DNA of 8,854 bases from Natronoplasma sp964602715 (GCA_964602715.1 CAZRSB010000065.1:1-8854); one strand, 5' to 3'. Shown: positions 1-5,920, counted from the first letter of the stretch. Notes: generated by a model from the sequence alone, not told the origin. Program-made: numbers and translations.

Positions 1-54
1 ATGCAGTCTGGTCTTGCTGTATACAAGCCCTTTCCTTTAGGGAGGGGTAGTTGA
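1..54 (+). CDS. tnpB: C-terminal tail of a probable TnpB (partial)
   Basis: Frame 1 is open from the first base and ends in TGA at 52-54, giving 17 residues ending ...KPFPLGRGS. The stop lies inside the terminal TTGAC and the coding region runs through the hairpin. This fits IS605-type tnpB genes, whose 3' ends overlap the right end and the omega-RNA scaffold. No catalytic RuvC residue or zinc finger is visible because only the tail is present. The call depends on the transposon-end reading; a chance open frame of 17 codons cannot be excluded. Confidence 0.45.
   Translation: MQSGLAVYKPFPLGRGS
28..47 (+). repeat. Subterminal hairpin of the transposon right end
   Basis: Imperfect inverted repeat 28-35/40-47 with a four-base TTTA loop. 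Six Watson-Crick and two wobble pairs form in the plus-strand RNA or single strand. In IS200/IS605 elements such a hairpin is recognised by the TnpA Y1 transposase in single-stranded DNA, and its RNA copy forms the 3' scaffold stem of the TnpB omega RNA. Here it also contains the stop codon (TAA, 37-39 on the minus strand) of the neighbouring gene. Confidence 0.6.
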
Positions 55-597
55 CAAATCATGTCTTATTTCTTTTGGGAGTTTCATTTGGTCTCCTTTG
101 TCTGAGTATACTTGTAAAATATTATATATATCAGGTTTATATATGATGCGTTTTTCTATTCCACATTTATCCTTCAACAAGTCCCCCACTCTTAGAACGT
201 CCTTTTCATCTAGATAATTTGGAGTATAAACTCGAATCATATGATATTCTAAATCTCTCTCTTCTCGTATCCATCTTGTGGTAACTTGAGCACCCCAAAT
301 TTGATTTTTATCTATCAGCTTTTTAATAAGATCCCATACCTCATCAACTCGTTTGGGGTCAATTTCCATTTCCCATTTTCCACTTAGATACCCGTCAGTT
401 AGGGCTCTTCTGTCGATATCTTTGACTTTTTGGTTATCATAATCTTCAAGTTCTATTTTATCTTTAGAATTTGGATCGCTCACGTCGTTTTCTTTGATAT
501 AATCTTCTAATCGACTTTTACTGTCTTTTAATCCGTAGAGTATCCATTTTTTTCCTTTTTTCTCACATTTTGAAGGAGATACCTCATTTTTCGACAT
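37..597 (-). CDS. Bles03/DUF1917-like protein with a C-terminus altered by transposon
   Basis: The protein has 186 residues. The core (about 70-168) contains GKW at 73-75, an EVW helix near 86-88, an HMIRVYT strand near 119-125 and YKPDIY at 153-158 followed by VYS. These match my memory of the Bles03/DUF1917 family, a small alpha/beta protein found in archaea and eukaryotes; some databases call archaeal members 'putative phosphothreonine lyase domain' proteins. No activity is claimed. Residues 1-65 are charged and not recognised. The ATG at 597 has no SD but has a TATA-like TTTATAAA centred about 29 nt upstream, so a leaderless start is likely. The gene is last in the GYD-nuclease cluster. 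The final five codons and the stop (37-54) lie inside the putative transposon end, so the native tail (after about L181) was probably longer or different. Confidence 0.75.
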   Translation of the reverse strand: MSKNEVSPSKCEKKGKKWILYGLKDSKSRLEDYIKENDVSDPNSKDKIELEDYDNQKVKDIDRRALTDGYLSGKWEMEIDPKRVDEVWDLIKKLIDKNQIWGAQVTTRWIREERDLEYHMIRVYTPNYLDEKDVLRVGDLLKDKCGIEKRIIYKPDIYNILQVYSDKGDQMKLPKEIRHDLSTTPP

Positions 598-620
598 TGT
601 GTTTTTTAACAGATGTTAGG

Positions 621-643
621 CTTTATAAATCTTTTTTATAAAG
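621..643 (-). promoter_or_regulatory. Inverted repeat holding the TATA-like box of the 37-597 gene
   Basis: CTTTATAAA (621-629) and TTTATAAAG (635-643) form a perfect 9-bp inverted repeat with a 5-nt centre. The left arm contains TTTATAAA, placed about 25-32 nt upstream of the ATG at 597, where an archaeal TATA box for a leaderless transcript would sit. The same bases encode the last residues and the TAA stop (623-625) of the upstream nuclease gene. The repeat could also fold as an RNA hairpin at the end of that gene. Both roles are inferred; the AT-rich arms make chance symmetry possible. Confidence 0.45.
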
Positions 644-1582
644 CGTCCTAATCAATTGGGGCAACACCGTCAAGTCGTTTGCATTGTGTTGTATAATTGG
701 TATGAGTGGACCAATATTTTTATTTTTCTTATAAAAGTCATAAAAATGTGGTATCAAAGCACCAGGGGGATCATTTTTTCTTTCTATATCCAATATAGAT
801 CTTTCAACTGTGGATAGTTTACAATTTTTTAAATTCTCACCCCATTTTCTTCTCACCAGATATAAAAGATCGATATGAGCTTCTGGAAAATTGAGATCAC
901 TTATCCCAAACTTTTCACACCTTTTTTTTAGCATATTCTCGTCGAATCTTTTGCCGTTAAAACTGATTACACCTTCGTAATTGTTTATCACAGCCTTAAA
1001 TTGAGTAAGCAGAGCTTCTTCTTCTTTATCGCTTCTAGCTAAGAATTGCTCTATTAAGAATATATCTTTTTTTTCTTTTAAAAAATGTCCCGTACCAATG
1101 AGAAATATTTGTTCATCATTCAATCCCAAACTTTCGATGTCTAAAAACAATATTTTATCCTCTCCCATCATATTTATGAGAGAAAGATAATTTTTTATAG
1201 TTGTATCTGGTAATTTTTTTATCCTGTTATAGATTACACGAGAATTGTTATTCTTGATATTATTTTGAATTTTTTCTGCATCGGAACTAAATATATCTTT
1301 TTCAATAAGGTCAGTGATCGTCTTAATTCCTCGATCTTTTAATTTTTTTTCTCTACGTTCTCCTATCCCTCTTATCAATTTTAATTCGTTACTCAAGGGA
1401 GGGGCTTTGTTTAATTCCTCACTCAGATTAATAAAAGTTTGATTTTTAATTTGGCAGTAAGTTCCTTTTTTATTTTTTTTTGTACATCCTTTCAACTCTT
1501 CTTCTATAGTACAGGAAGCGTATTTTTTGAGAAGATGCCACTTCAATTTTTCGTATTCATAAAGATCTTCAACGTATCTCAT
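623..1582 (-). CDS. HhH + YprB-type RNase H-like DEDD exonuclease
   Basis: The protein has 319 residues. Residues 140-316 form a YprB/RNase_H_2-type ribonuclease H-like domain of the DEDD 3'-5' exonuclease class. FLDIES supplies D148 and E150, the FNGKRFD block supplies D214, HIDLL follows at 236-240, and HNANDL near the end supplies H299 and D303, the DEDDh arrangement. Family traits such as a CKLSTVE block and a PPG loop are also present. Residues 66-96 (IRGIGERREKKLKDRGI) read as a helix-hairpin-helix DNA-binding motif. The N-terminal region carries three cysteines (C24, C33, C43) that might bind metal. A role in nucleic-acid processing or repair is likely; the substrate is unknown. The ATG at 1582 is 25 nt beyond the GYD gene's stop and lacks an SD; co-transcription with that gene is likely. 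Confidence 0.85.
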   Translation of the reverse strand: MRYVEDLYEYEKLKWHLLKKYASCTIEEELKGCTKKNKKGTYCQIKNQTFINLSEELNKAPPLSNELKLIRGIGERREKKLKDRGIKTITDLIEKDIFSSDAEKIQNNIKNNNSRVIYNRIKKLPDTTIKNYLSLINMMGEDKILFLDIESLGLNDEQIFLIGTGHFLKEKKDIFLIEQFLARSDKEEEALLTQFKAVINNYEGVISFNGKRFDENMLKKRCEKFGISDLNFPEAHIDLLYLVRRKWGENLKNCKLSTVERSILDIERKNDPPGALIPHFYDFYKKNKNIGPLIPIIQHNANDLTVLPQLIRTLYKKDL

Positions 1583-1607
1583 AAAAATAAAAAGAAAGTT
1601 AAGGTTT

Positions 1608-1892
1608 TTATTTCATATCTTCTATGAGTTCTTCAACATCTAGTGCTGGAAGGGTCATAGTGTCTATAGAACCTCTCGAGGCGATCTCCATAACGATTTT
1701 CGTTATCTTTCCCTTTGATGGAGCCTTTACGACTGTCAAAAAATCGTATTCACCTAAGAGGAAATACTGCTCTATTATTTTGGCTCCCATCTCCTCCATC
1801 TCTTTATTTACCTCTCCTATTCTTTCTGGATGGTCTATGATTGTTTTTCTCCCTTCGTCGGTAAGATTTGATAATATCACGTATTTTGGCAT
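1608..1892 (-). CDS. GYD-domain protein
   Basis: The 94 residues cover a whole single-domain protein of the GYD family, a dimeric ferredoxin-like alpha/beta fold of unknown biochemical role. The name-giving motif is GEYD at 47-50, within an LLGEYDFLTVVKAP strand, after an N-terminal strand YVILSNLTDEG and helix. A closing segment (TMTLPALDVEELIEDMK) is also typical. The protein is cytoplasmic with no signal or membrane segment. The start at 1892 is fixed by a strong SD, GGAGGT at 1898-1903, five bases upstream, with a TATA box at 1924-1934. It is the first gene of a minus-strand cluster with the nuclease 25 nt downstream. A regulatory or small-molecule-binding role has been suggested for the fold, but nothing here proves it. 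Confidence 0.9.
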   Translation of the reverse strand: MPKYVILSNLTDEGRKTIIDHPERIGEVNKEMEEMGAKIIEQYFLLGEYDFLTVVKAPSKGKITKIVMEIASRGSIDTMTLPALDVEELIEDMK

Positions 1893-1897
1893 TTTTT

Positions 1898-1903
1898 ACC
1901 TCC
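1898..1903 (-). promoter_or_regulatory. Shine-Dalgarno site of the GYD gene
   Basis: Minus-strand GGAGGT, five bases before the ATG at 1892. It is the strongest SD in the window and fixes this start. Confidence 0.85.
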
Positions 1904-1923
1904 AAACTAACAATTAGTAGAAG

Positions 1924-1934
1924 ATTATATAAAC
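1924..1934 (-). promoter_or_regulatory. TATA box for the GYD-nuclease cluster
   Basis: Minus-strand TTTATATAATC, about 37 nt upstream of the GYD start codon. A transcript starting about 25 nt downstream (near 1904) would begin right at the SD. No other promoter of similar quality precedes the nuclease gene, so it probably drives both genes. Confidence 0.6.
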
Positions 1935-2022
1935 ATTTTTACTTATTATAGGATAGAGGAAAGGTTAGAGTAGTAAGGAGATACATAAATAGATAAGAAT
2001 AGGTCAGAACATTGATTGACGA

Positions 2023-2048
2023 AGTGCTGATTATTTGTAATCAGTGCT
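2023..2048. repeat. Hairpin in the 1893-2078 spacer
   Basis: CTGATTA (2027-2033) and TAATCAG (2038-2044) form a perfect 7-bp stem with a TTTG loop. With two mismatched positions (G·U in plus-sense RNA) the pairing extends to AGTGCTGATTA/TAATCAGTGCT, so AGTGCT is also a direct repeat at both edges. It lies 31 nt beyond the stop of the large beta-helix protein gene and could be a 3' UTR structure or protein-binding site. No T-tract is next to it, so it does not look like a classical archaeal terminator. The rest of the 186-base spacer holds the GYD promoter and otherwise nothing recognisable. Confidence 0.5.
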
Positions 2049-2078
2049 AAGACTCTTTCCTTTAAGTTGGAGAAGATG

Positions 2079-4388
2079 TCACTCTTCGTCCCACCAGCTT
2101 TCGAATTCTTCTTGTGTTATATTTTCATACTCTTCATCTTCATAGAGATCTGTTTCTGAAATTTCTTCTTCTTCCGCTTTTATCAAAAACAGACTGATAG
2201 TGATGATCCCTAAGAGAGCAATCATACCTCCTATTAACACTAAAGGCCAAAACCAAACATCAAGAAGATCCTCTTCCTGTTCTAGCACCATTTCGTCCCC
2301 ATATTCATCCTTTAAGATTATTTCTTCTCTTGGAGTTATCTCTATCGTGATTTCCTCCTCTATGTAGCCTTCTTTATAAAATCGTATGGTTCTTGAGCCC
2401 TTTAGAAGTGTTAGCTCAAATTCTCCTTCAGAATCTGTAAAAACTCTGTTATCTTTATCACAAGTGATCTCAACATCCTTAAGCGGTTCCAAGTCTTCGT
2501 CTAATATTTTTCCTGTAAGAAGTCCCATAGACTCAGTTGTAAAACTCCAGCTCTTCACATCTCCTTCTAATGTATTTCCAGCAATATCTTTACCAGTTAT
2601 ATGGACAGTATATTCTTTATTATAAGTAAAGTTCTCGATTGGCCTAAAAATAAATTTATTGTTTTCTTTTTTCTCAATTGTTCCGTTTACGTTTTCAATG
2701 GAGATATCTACTGAATCTTCATCCATCTCTTCAGAGAAGACCACAGTTATATTTGAATCGATAGGCACTTCATCTGCAGGAAAATAATCAACTACTTCTG
2801 GTGGATCGCCATCAGGAATAGCTCTTTCGGTAGAGGTACTTATACTCTCATATTTTTTATTTTGTGCCCTCATTTTGTAGAAATATTCAACATTATTAGT
2901 TACATTTTCGTCTACATATCCATTCTTTTCATCACCAATATTTTTTAAAAACGTTATATTCTCTTTTTCTCTCCCGCGATAGATCGTTAGATTCTCGATA
3001 GGTGAAAACAAAGAATATCTAGGCATGTTCCAATCTAGTATGACTTTTCCGTCTCTTGGTAATGCTTCAAAATTTGTTGGAGGACCAACTTTAGAAGAAA
3101 GAGGGTACTTATCTACAGATTCCGAACCATCTATGTGATAATGTTCATCTATAATCCCATCTCTGTTTTCATCTGAACCTATAAATTCGCCCCAATAGTT
3201 TCCTAATCCTTTTTCGGAATACCAATCATTTGACAAGGATTCATTTGATAATCTTTCTATAGCTTGAGACCTCATTTCTTCCTCATTTAACACAGCATCT
3301 TTTCTGTTTTTTTCAATAATATTCAAGAAGATACTGTTATTGTATGCAAATCCTCTCAATTCTATAGCATAACCTCCAGTATTATTGATTTGATTTTCGA
3401 TAATTGAATTATTTTTTGTAGGCCAGCCACCTACTTGATCTTCCAAATCCAAGGTAGTTGAAGTACTACTCAAAACAATCCCATTATCATAATTGTTTAT
3501 TATCCTATTATGTTTCAGAGTGTTATTTGCAGATCTACGCAATTCGATACCTATCTTGTTGTTCTTGATCAAGGAGTTTTCAATACTGATGTTTTCGCTC
3601 TTGTCGATATAGACACCATGTGCATTTTGATCCCTGATGCTAATATTTTCCAGGCTTACTTTGTTAGATTCTATTATTTGAATTCCAGAAGTTGCATTTG
3701 TTAGAGAGACGTTTTCAATTTCAATATCTTCAAATTGAACTATTATAATCTGGCCCACCCGGTCAGGAACAGGCAAGGTTTTTTCTTTTTGAAGATAAAA
3801 TACAGGATATCCATTTACAGAGTTGTTCTCTGGGATGATTTGTCTTGTTTCAGTATTTTCCAGCTCACTAACTGAGAAGGAACAGTTTTCAAGGTTATTT
3901 TTATAAAAGAAATTGTCTCGACTGTATCCTATTATCCTGATGCCCCACCTATTCACTGATCGAATCAAATTGCTTTTTATGGTATTTTTGGAAGAATCTT
4001 CGATCCGAATTCCAGTAGACACATTTTCGAATATATTGTTTTTTATGGTAATGTTATTGACTTTATTCAATCTTATACCTTCAGATGAAGAATTGGTTAT
4101 AACAGATTCGATTATTTTTGTGTGGAGATCTATATTTTCAAGAAATACTCGATTTTCAAAAGTACGGTTTTTAATCAAGAAAGGATCATCCTCACTACCT
4201 TCTCCAGAGATGTTATGTTTCTCAACAAATTGTCTTAATGCGGTATTATTATTGATTCTTGCCTCATCTATCGATATCTTGCCATCTATTGAGTTAAGGC
4301 CCTCAGTGGTATCAGAAACATAATAAAAACTAATTGAAGTGGTCAAGATTAAAACCGAGATGGTTAAAACAAAAAATTTTTTCCTCAT
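2079..4388 (-). CDS. Secreted, membrane-anchored NosD-type beta-helix surface protein
   Basis: The protein has 769 residues. Residues 1-25 form a signal peptide (basic MRKK, then hydrophobic). From about 60 to 430 there are right-handed beta-helix repeats of the NosD/periplasmic copper-binding type (repeating N-I-x-I-x-N turns), closed by the usual NYWGEFIGSDENRDGIID...DKYPL ending at 397-430. Next come a fibronectin-III-like domain (about 436-527), an SbsA/Big-type Ig-like domain (529-619, FSEEMD at 551-556), a carboxypeptidase-regulatory-like domain (about 622-695), a membrane helix (711-736) and a very acidic tail ending WWDEE. I count 23 N-X-S/T sequons outside the membrane, which suggests heavy N-glycosylation. 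It is likely a cell-surface adhesin, sugar-binding or envelope protein. The NosD fold here does not imply nitrous oxide metabolism, since no nos genes are nearby. The start is fixed by the signal peptide; no SD is visible. Confidence 0.85.
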   Translation of the reverse strand: MRKKFFVLTISVLILTTSISFYYVSDTTEGLNSIDGKISIDEARINNNTALRQFVEKHNISGEGSEDDPFLIKNRTFENRVFLENIDLHTKIIESVITNSSSEGIRLNKVNNITIKNNIFENVSTGIRIEDSSKNTIKSNLIRSVNRWGIRIIGYSRDNFFYKNNLENCSFSVSELENTETRQIIPENNSVNGYPVFYLQKEKTLPVPDRVGQIIIVQFEDIEIENVSLTNATSGIQIIESNKVSLENISIRDQNAHGVYIDKSENISIENSLIKNNKIGIELRRSANNTLKHNRIINNYDNGIVLSSTSTTLDLEDQVGGWPTKNNSIIENQINNTGGYAIELRGFAYNNSIFLNIIEKNRKDAVLNEEEMRSQAIERLSNESLSNDWYSEKGLGNYWGEFIGSDENRDGIIDEHYHIDGSESVDKYPLSSKVGPPTNFEALPRDGKVILDWNMPRYSLFSPIENLTIYRGREKENITFLKNIGDEKNGYVDENVTNNVEYFYKMRAQNKKYESISTSTERAIPDGDPPEVVDYFPADEVPIDSNITVVFSEEMDEDSVDISIENVNGTIEKKENNKFIFRPIENFTYNKEYTVHITGKDIAGNTLEGDVKSWSFTTESMGLLTGKILDEDLEPLKDVEITCDKDNRVFTDSEGEFELTLLKGSRTIRFYKEGYIEEEITIEITPREEIILKDEYGDEMVLEQEEDLLDVWFWPLVLIGGMIALLGIITISLFLIKAEEEEISETDLYEDEEYENITQEEFESWWDEE

Positions 4389-4399
4389 GTCGATAAATA

Positions 4400-4414
4400 A
4401 TTGTTATAAACAAT
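4400..4414. promoter_or_regulatory. Palindrome in the divergent promoter region (candidate operator)
   Basis: ATTGTT-ATA-AACAAT is a perfect 6+3+6 inverted repeat, 12-26 nt upstream of the beta-helix protein's start and containing a TATA-like core on each strand. Its closeness to the ATG makes it too near to be the TATA box of a leaderless transcript, so a regulator-binding site overlapping the transcription start is more likely than a core promoter. This is inferred; AT-rich palindromes arise by chance. Confidence 0.35.
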
Positions 4415-4456
4415 ACTTTAACTTTACTATCATTAATGAACTGTAGATTCTAAAAA

Positions 4457-4466
4457 GATATAAAAA
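4457..4466 (+). promoter_or_regulatory. TATA box for the 4511-4900 gene
   Basis: AGATATAAAA centred near 4461, about 50 nt before the ATG. With the usual archaeal spacing, transcription would start near 4487, leaving a leader of about 24 nt that contains the SD at 4498-4503. Confidence 0.5.
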
Positions 4467-4497
4467 TAAGGAGCATTATACACTCTTCAGATGATGT

Positions 4498-4503
4498 AAG
4501 GAG
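4498..4503 (+). promoter_or_regulatory. Shine-Dalgarno site of the 4511-4900 gene
   Basis: AAGGAG seven bases before the ATG at 4511. It supports this start over any internal methionine. Confidence 0.75.
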
Positions 4504-4510
4504 TTTAAAA

Positions 4511-4900
4511 ATGAATAAGAAGAAAACTAAAAATAAGGTAAAAAATTATCTGCTTTCTAGTACTACTAAAAAAATAGTTTCGATTTCTTTATTGCTTCTA
4601 GGTTTGATTCTGATCACTTCTACTGCATTATTTGATCTAAGTAATGAAGATCAGATTTTAGGATTAGGTGTATCTATTGTTGTTGGTACATCGATTGGTT
4701 CATTAGCTGGATATAAAGGAATTTGGCCTCTAGGGTTTTGTTTGGGACTTTTTGGAGGGCTTATTTTGTCTCCAATATTTTCTTTTTATATCGGATCAGG
4801 AGCTTCAGCATACTACTCTTCTTTTTTTGGTCTGATTTTTGGGGCTTTAATAGGAGGATGGTATGATTTGAATAATAAGAATCTAGAACAGACTATTTAG
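4511..4900 (+). CDS. Small four-helix membrane protein, family not recognised
   Basis: The protein has 129 residues. A lysine-rich N-terminus (KKKTKNKVK) precedes four predicted membrane helices at about 22-42, 49-67, 71-93 and 98-117, which suggests both ends face the cytoplasm. Helices 2-4 are glycine-rich and small-residue-rich (GTSIGSLAGY, GLFGG, GALIGGWYD), a pattern that favours tight helix packing or oligomers. No catalytic or transport motif is seen. The start is set by an AAGGAG SD seven bases upstream. The FtsZ-like gene follows 71 nt downstream on the same strand. That gene has its own TATA-like box, so co-transcription is possible but not needed. It could act as a membrane anchor or partner of that protein, but this rests on adjacency alone. 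Confidence 0.75.
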   Translation: MNKKKTKNKVKNYLLSSTTKKIVSISLLLLGLILITSTALFDLSNEDQILGLGVSIVVGTSIGSLAGYKGIWPLGFCLGLFGGLILSPIFSFYIGSGASAYYSSFFGLIFGALIGGWYDLNNKNLEQTI

Positions 4901-4943
4901 AAGTAATGAGGAGCATCCTCGATAATGTAGAGTTTATTAAAAA

Positions 4944-4951
4944 TTTATAAA
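4944..4951 (+). promoter_or_regulatory. TATA box of the FtsZ-like gene (leaderless start likely)
   Basis: TTTATAAA is centred about 25 nt before the ATG at 4972. No SD is visible just before the start, so transcription probably begins at or next to the ATG. This means the FtsZ-like gene can be expressed independently of the membrane-protein gene upstream. Confidence 0.55.
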
Positions 4952-4971
4952 AAAAATAACAGGTTAGTATT

Positions 4972-5895
4972 ATGCCAAAGGTCCGGAGATTGGGAGTTTC
5001 AGATAAAGATAAGGTTAAGCGTCCTTCCAGCGTTGCTTTAGGGATTGGAGGAGCAGGACGAAATATAATTACAGATGTCCAACTACAGAATATTTTGAAC
5101 GTAAAAACTTTTGAAGTAGGAAAACCATCAAGACCCTTCAAATCACCTTCAATTTCTATAAACAAGATGGATATGAAGAATGCTTTTAAATCTAGTATTA
5201 ATGTAAAGAATCGTCCATTGACTCGATCTGAAAATAAGATTAAACATAAAATTAAAGATGTAGACATATTATACATTTTATCGGGTTTAGGAGGGGATAT
5301 AGGGAGTTATTCAGTTCCTGTTTGTGCAGAATTAGGAAAGGCCAGTTCTATGTTTGTCGTAGGACTATTAGCTAAGCCTTTTGATTCAGAGAGTGACACC
5401 AGAAGGAAATTAGCTGATAGGTCTCAAGTGGAAGCTAGTAAATATATGGATTTGCCTATAGTATTATCTAATGAAAAATTATTGGAGATTAATCCTCAGT
5501 TGCCTATAGCGGAAGCATTTGCAGTGATGAATAATATAATCGCGTTTCCAATGATAGATTTTAATGGAATTATTACAAAAAATGACTTATCCAAATTGCA
5601 AAACATATGTGAAGATATCAATGAGTTTAGGATAGGAGCAGGTTATGGAAATGGGAGGGAATACGGATTAAGGGCCATAAAAGAAGCCCTAAGATCACCT
5701 TGGGTAGAAGAGTTAGATGATGTAAGCAAAATTTTGCTTATGATAACCAAGAAAAGAGAAGGACGAACTGGTTCAGTAGATGACGTAATAGATGAGATTA
5801 AAACTACTTATCCAGAGACAGATATAATATGGGGATTAAAGACAGATAAAAAATTAAAGAAAGAAATAAGAGTTACGATACTAGCAGGAAAATAG
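4972..5895 (+). CDS. Divergent FtsZ/tubulin-superfamily protein
   Basis: The protein has 307 residues. ALGIGGAGRN (22-31) matches the first nucleotide-binding loop of FtsZ. LSGLGGDIGSYSVPVCAELGKA (split here as 103-113 and 114-124) aligns with the tubulin signature, but GGGTGTG reads GGDIGSY. KPFD (135-138) and the D160...LPIVLSNEKLL stretch match the FtsZ region around VTKPF and VIPNDRLL. The T7 region (about 198-208, ITKNDLSKL) keeps one Asp (D205) but seems to lack the second acidic residue that canonical FtsZ uses to hydrolyse GTP across the filament interface. The C-terminal domain (219-307) is well preserved, from GAGYGNGREYG to DIIWGLKTDKKLKKEIRVTILAG. There is a basic N-terminal extension of about 18 residues and no C-terminal tail for FtsA/SepF-type anchors. 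It is probably a nucleotide-binding polymer former with altered GTPase, not the housekeeping FtsZ. Confidence 0.8.
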   Translation: MPKVRRLGVSDKDKVKRPSSVALGIGGAGRNIITDVQLQNILNVKTFEVGKPSRPFKSPSISINKMDMKNAFKSSINVKNRPLTRSENKIKHKIKDVDILYILSGLGGDIGSYSVPVCAELGKASSMFVVGLLAKPFDSESDTRRKLADRSQVEASKYMDLPIVLSNEKLLEINPQLPIAEAFAVMNNIIAFPMIDFNGIITKNDLSKLQNICEDINEFRIGAGYGNGREYGLRAIKEALRSPWVEELDDVSKILLMITKKREGRTGSVDDVIDEIKTTYPETDIIWGLKTDKKLKKEIRVTILAGK

Positions 5896-5920
5896 GTGGA
5901 ACTATAATAGGTGGAACTAT
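5891..5920 (+). repeat. Perfect 15-bp tandem duplication across the FtsZ-like stop codon
   Basis: AATAGGTGGAACTAT occurs at 5891-5905 and again at 5906-5920 with no mismatch. The first copy contains the gene's TAG (5893-5895). The unit is a multiple of three, so the second copy brings a second in-frame TAG. It lies in the 48-bp spacer between convergent genes and is followed by TTTTT (5920-5924). It is most simply a recent slippage duplication. Confidence 0.85.

Larger units (their letters stand above)
1..55 (+). mobile_element. Right end of an IS200/IS605-type transposon (partial, runs off the window)
   Basis: Positions 28-35 and 40-47 form an 8-bp stem (CCCTTTCC with GGGAGGGG, two G·U pairs) around a TTTA loop, followed by TAG and then TTGAC at 51-55. 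A subterminal hairpin followed by a short cleavage pentamer is the usual right-end layout of IS200/IS605 elements. TTGAC is, from memory, the right-end cleavage site of ISDra2-like members. The wording around the hairpin (AAGCCC...GGGAGGGG) also resembles many archaeal and bacterial IS605 ends. An open plus-strand frame runs into it, as expected for tnpB. In this family the element ends after TTGAC, so host DNA would begin at 56. The left end and transposase lie outside the window, so family membership is inferred from about 55 bases. Confidence 0.62.

Noticed and set aside
1624..1917. 97-codon plus-strand frame opposite the GYD gene
   Set aside because: Antisense to a gene with a strong SD, TATA box and family motif; no support of its own.
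1893..2078. tRNA or small structured RNA in the spacer
   Set aside because: No cloverleaf or T-loop sequence seen; only a GYD promoter and a short hairpin.
2079..4388. A nitrous-oxide reductase maturation role for the NosD-like protein
   Set aside because: The NosD beta-helix is used in many archaeal surface proteins; no nosZ, nosF or nosY gene is nearby and stalk domains point to the cell surface.
4908..4920. GAGGA-GCA-TCCTC hairpin after the membrane-protein stop
   Set aside because: Only a 5-bp stem with a 3-nt loop and no T-tract; too weak to call a terminator.
4906..4950. 14-codon ORF (MRSILDNVEFIKNL) between the membrane-protein and FtsZ-like genes
   Set aside because: No SD just before it, it overlaps the TATA box of the FtsZ-like gene, and nothing else supports it.
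4893..5276. 127-codon minus-strand open frame opposite the FtsZ-like gene
   Set aside because: Lies wholly antisense to a gene with clear family motifs; its own translation shows no recognisable domain.
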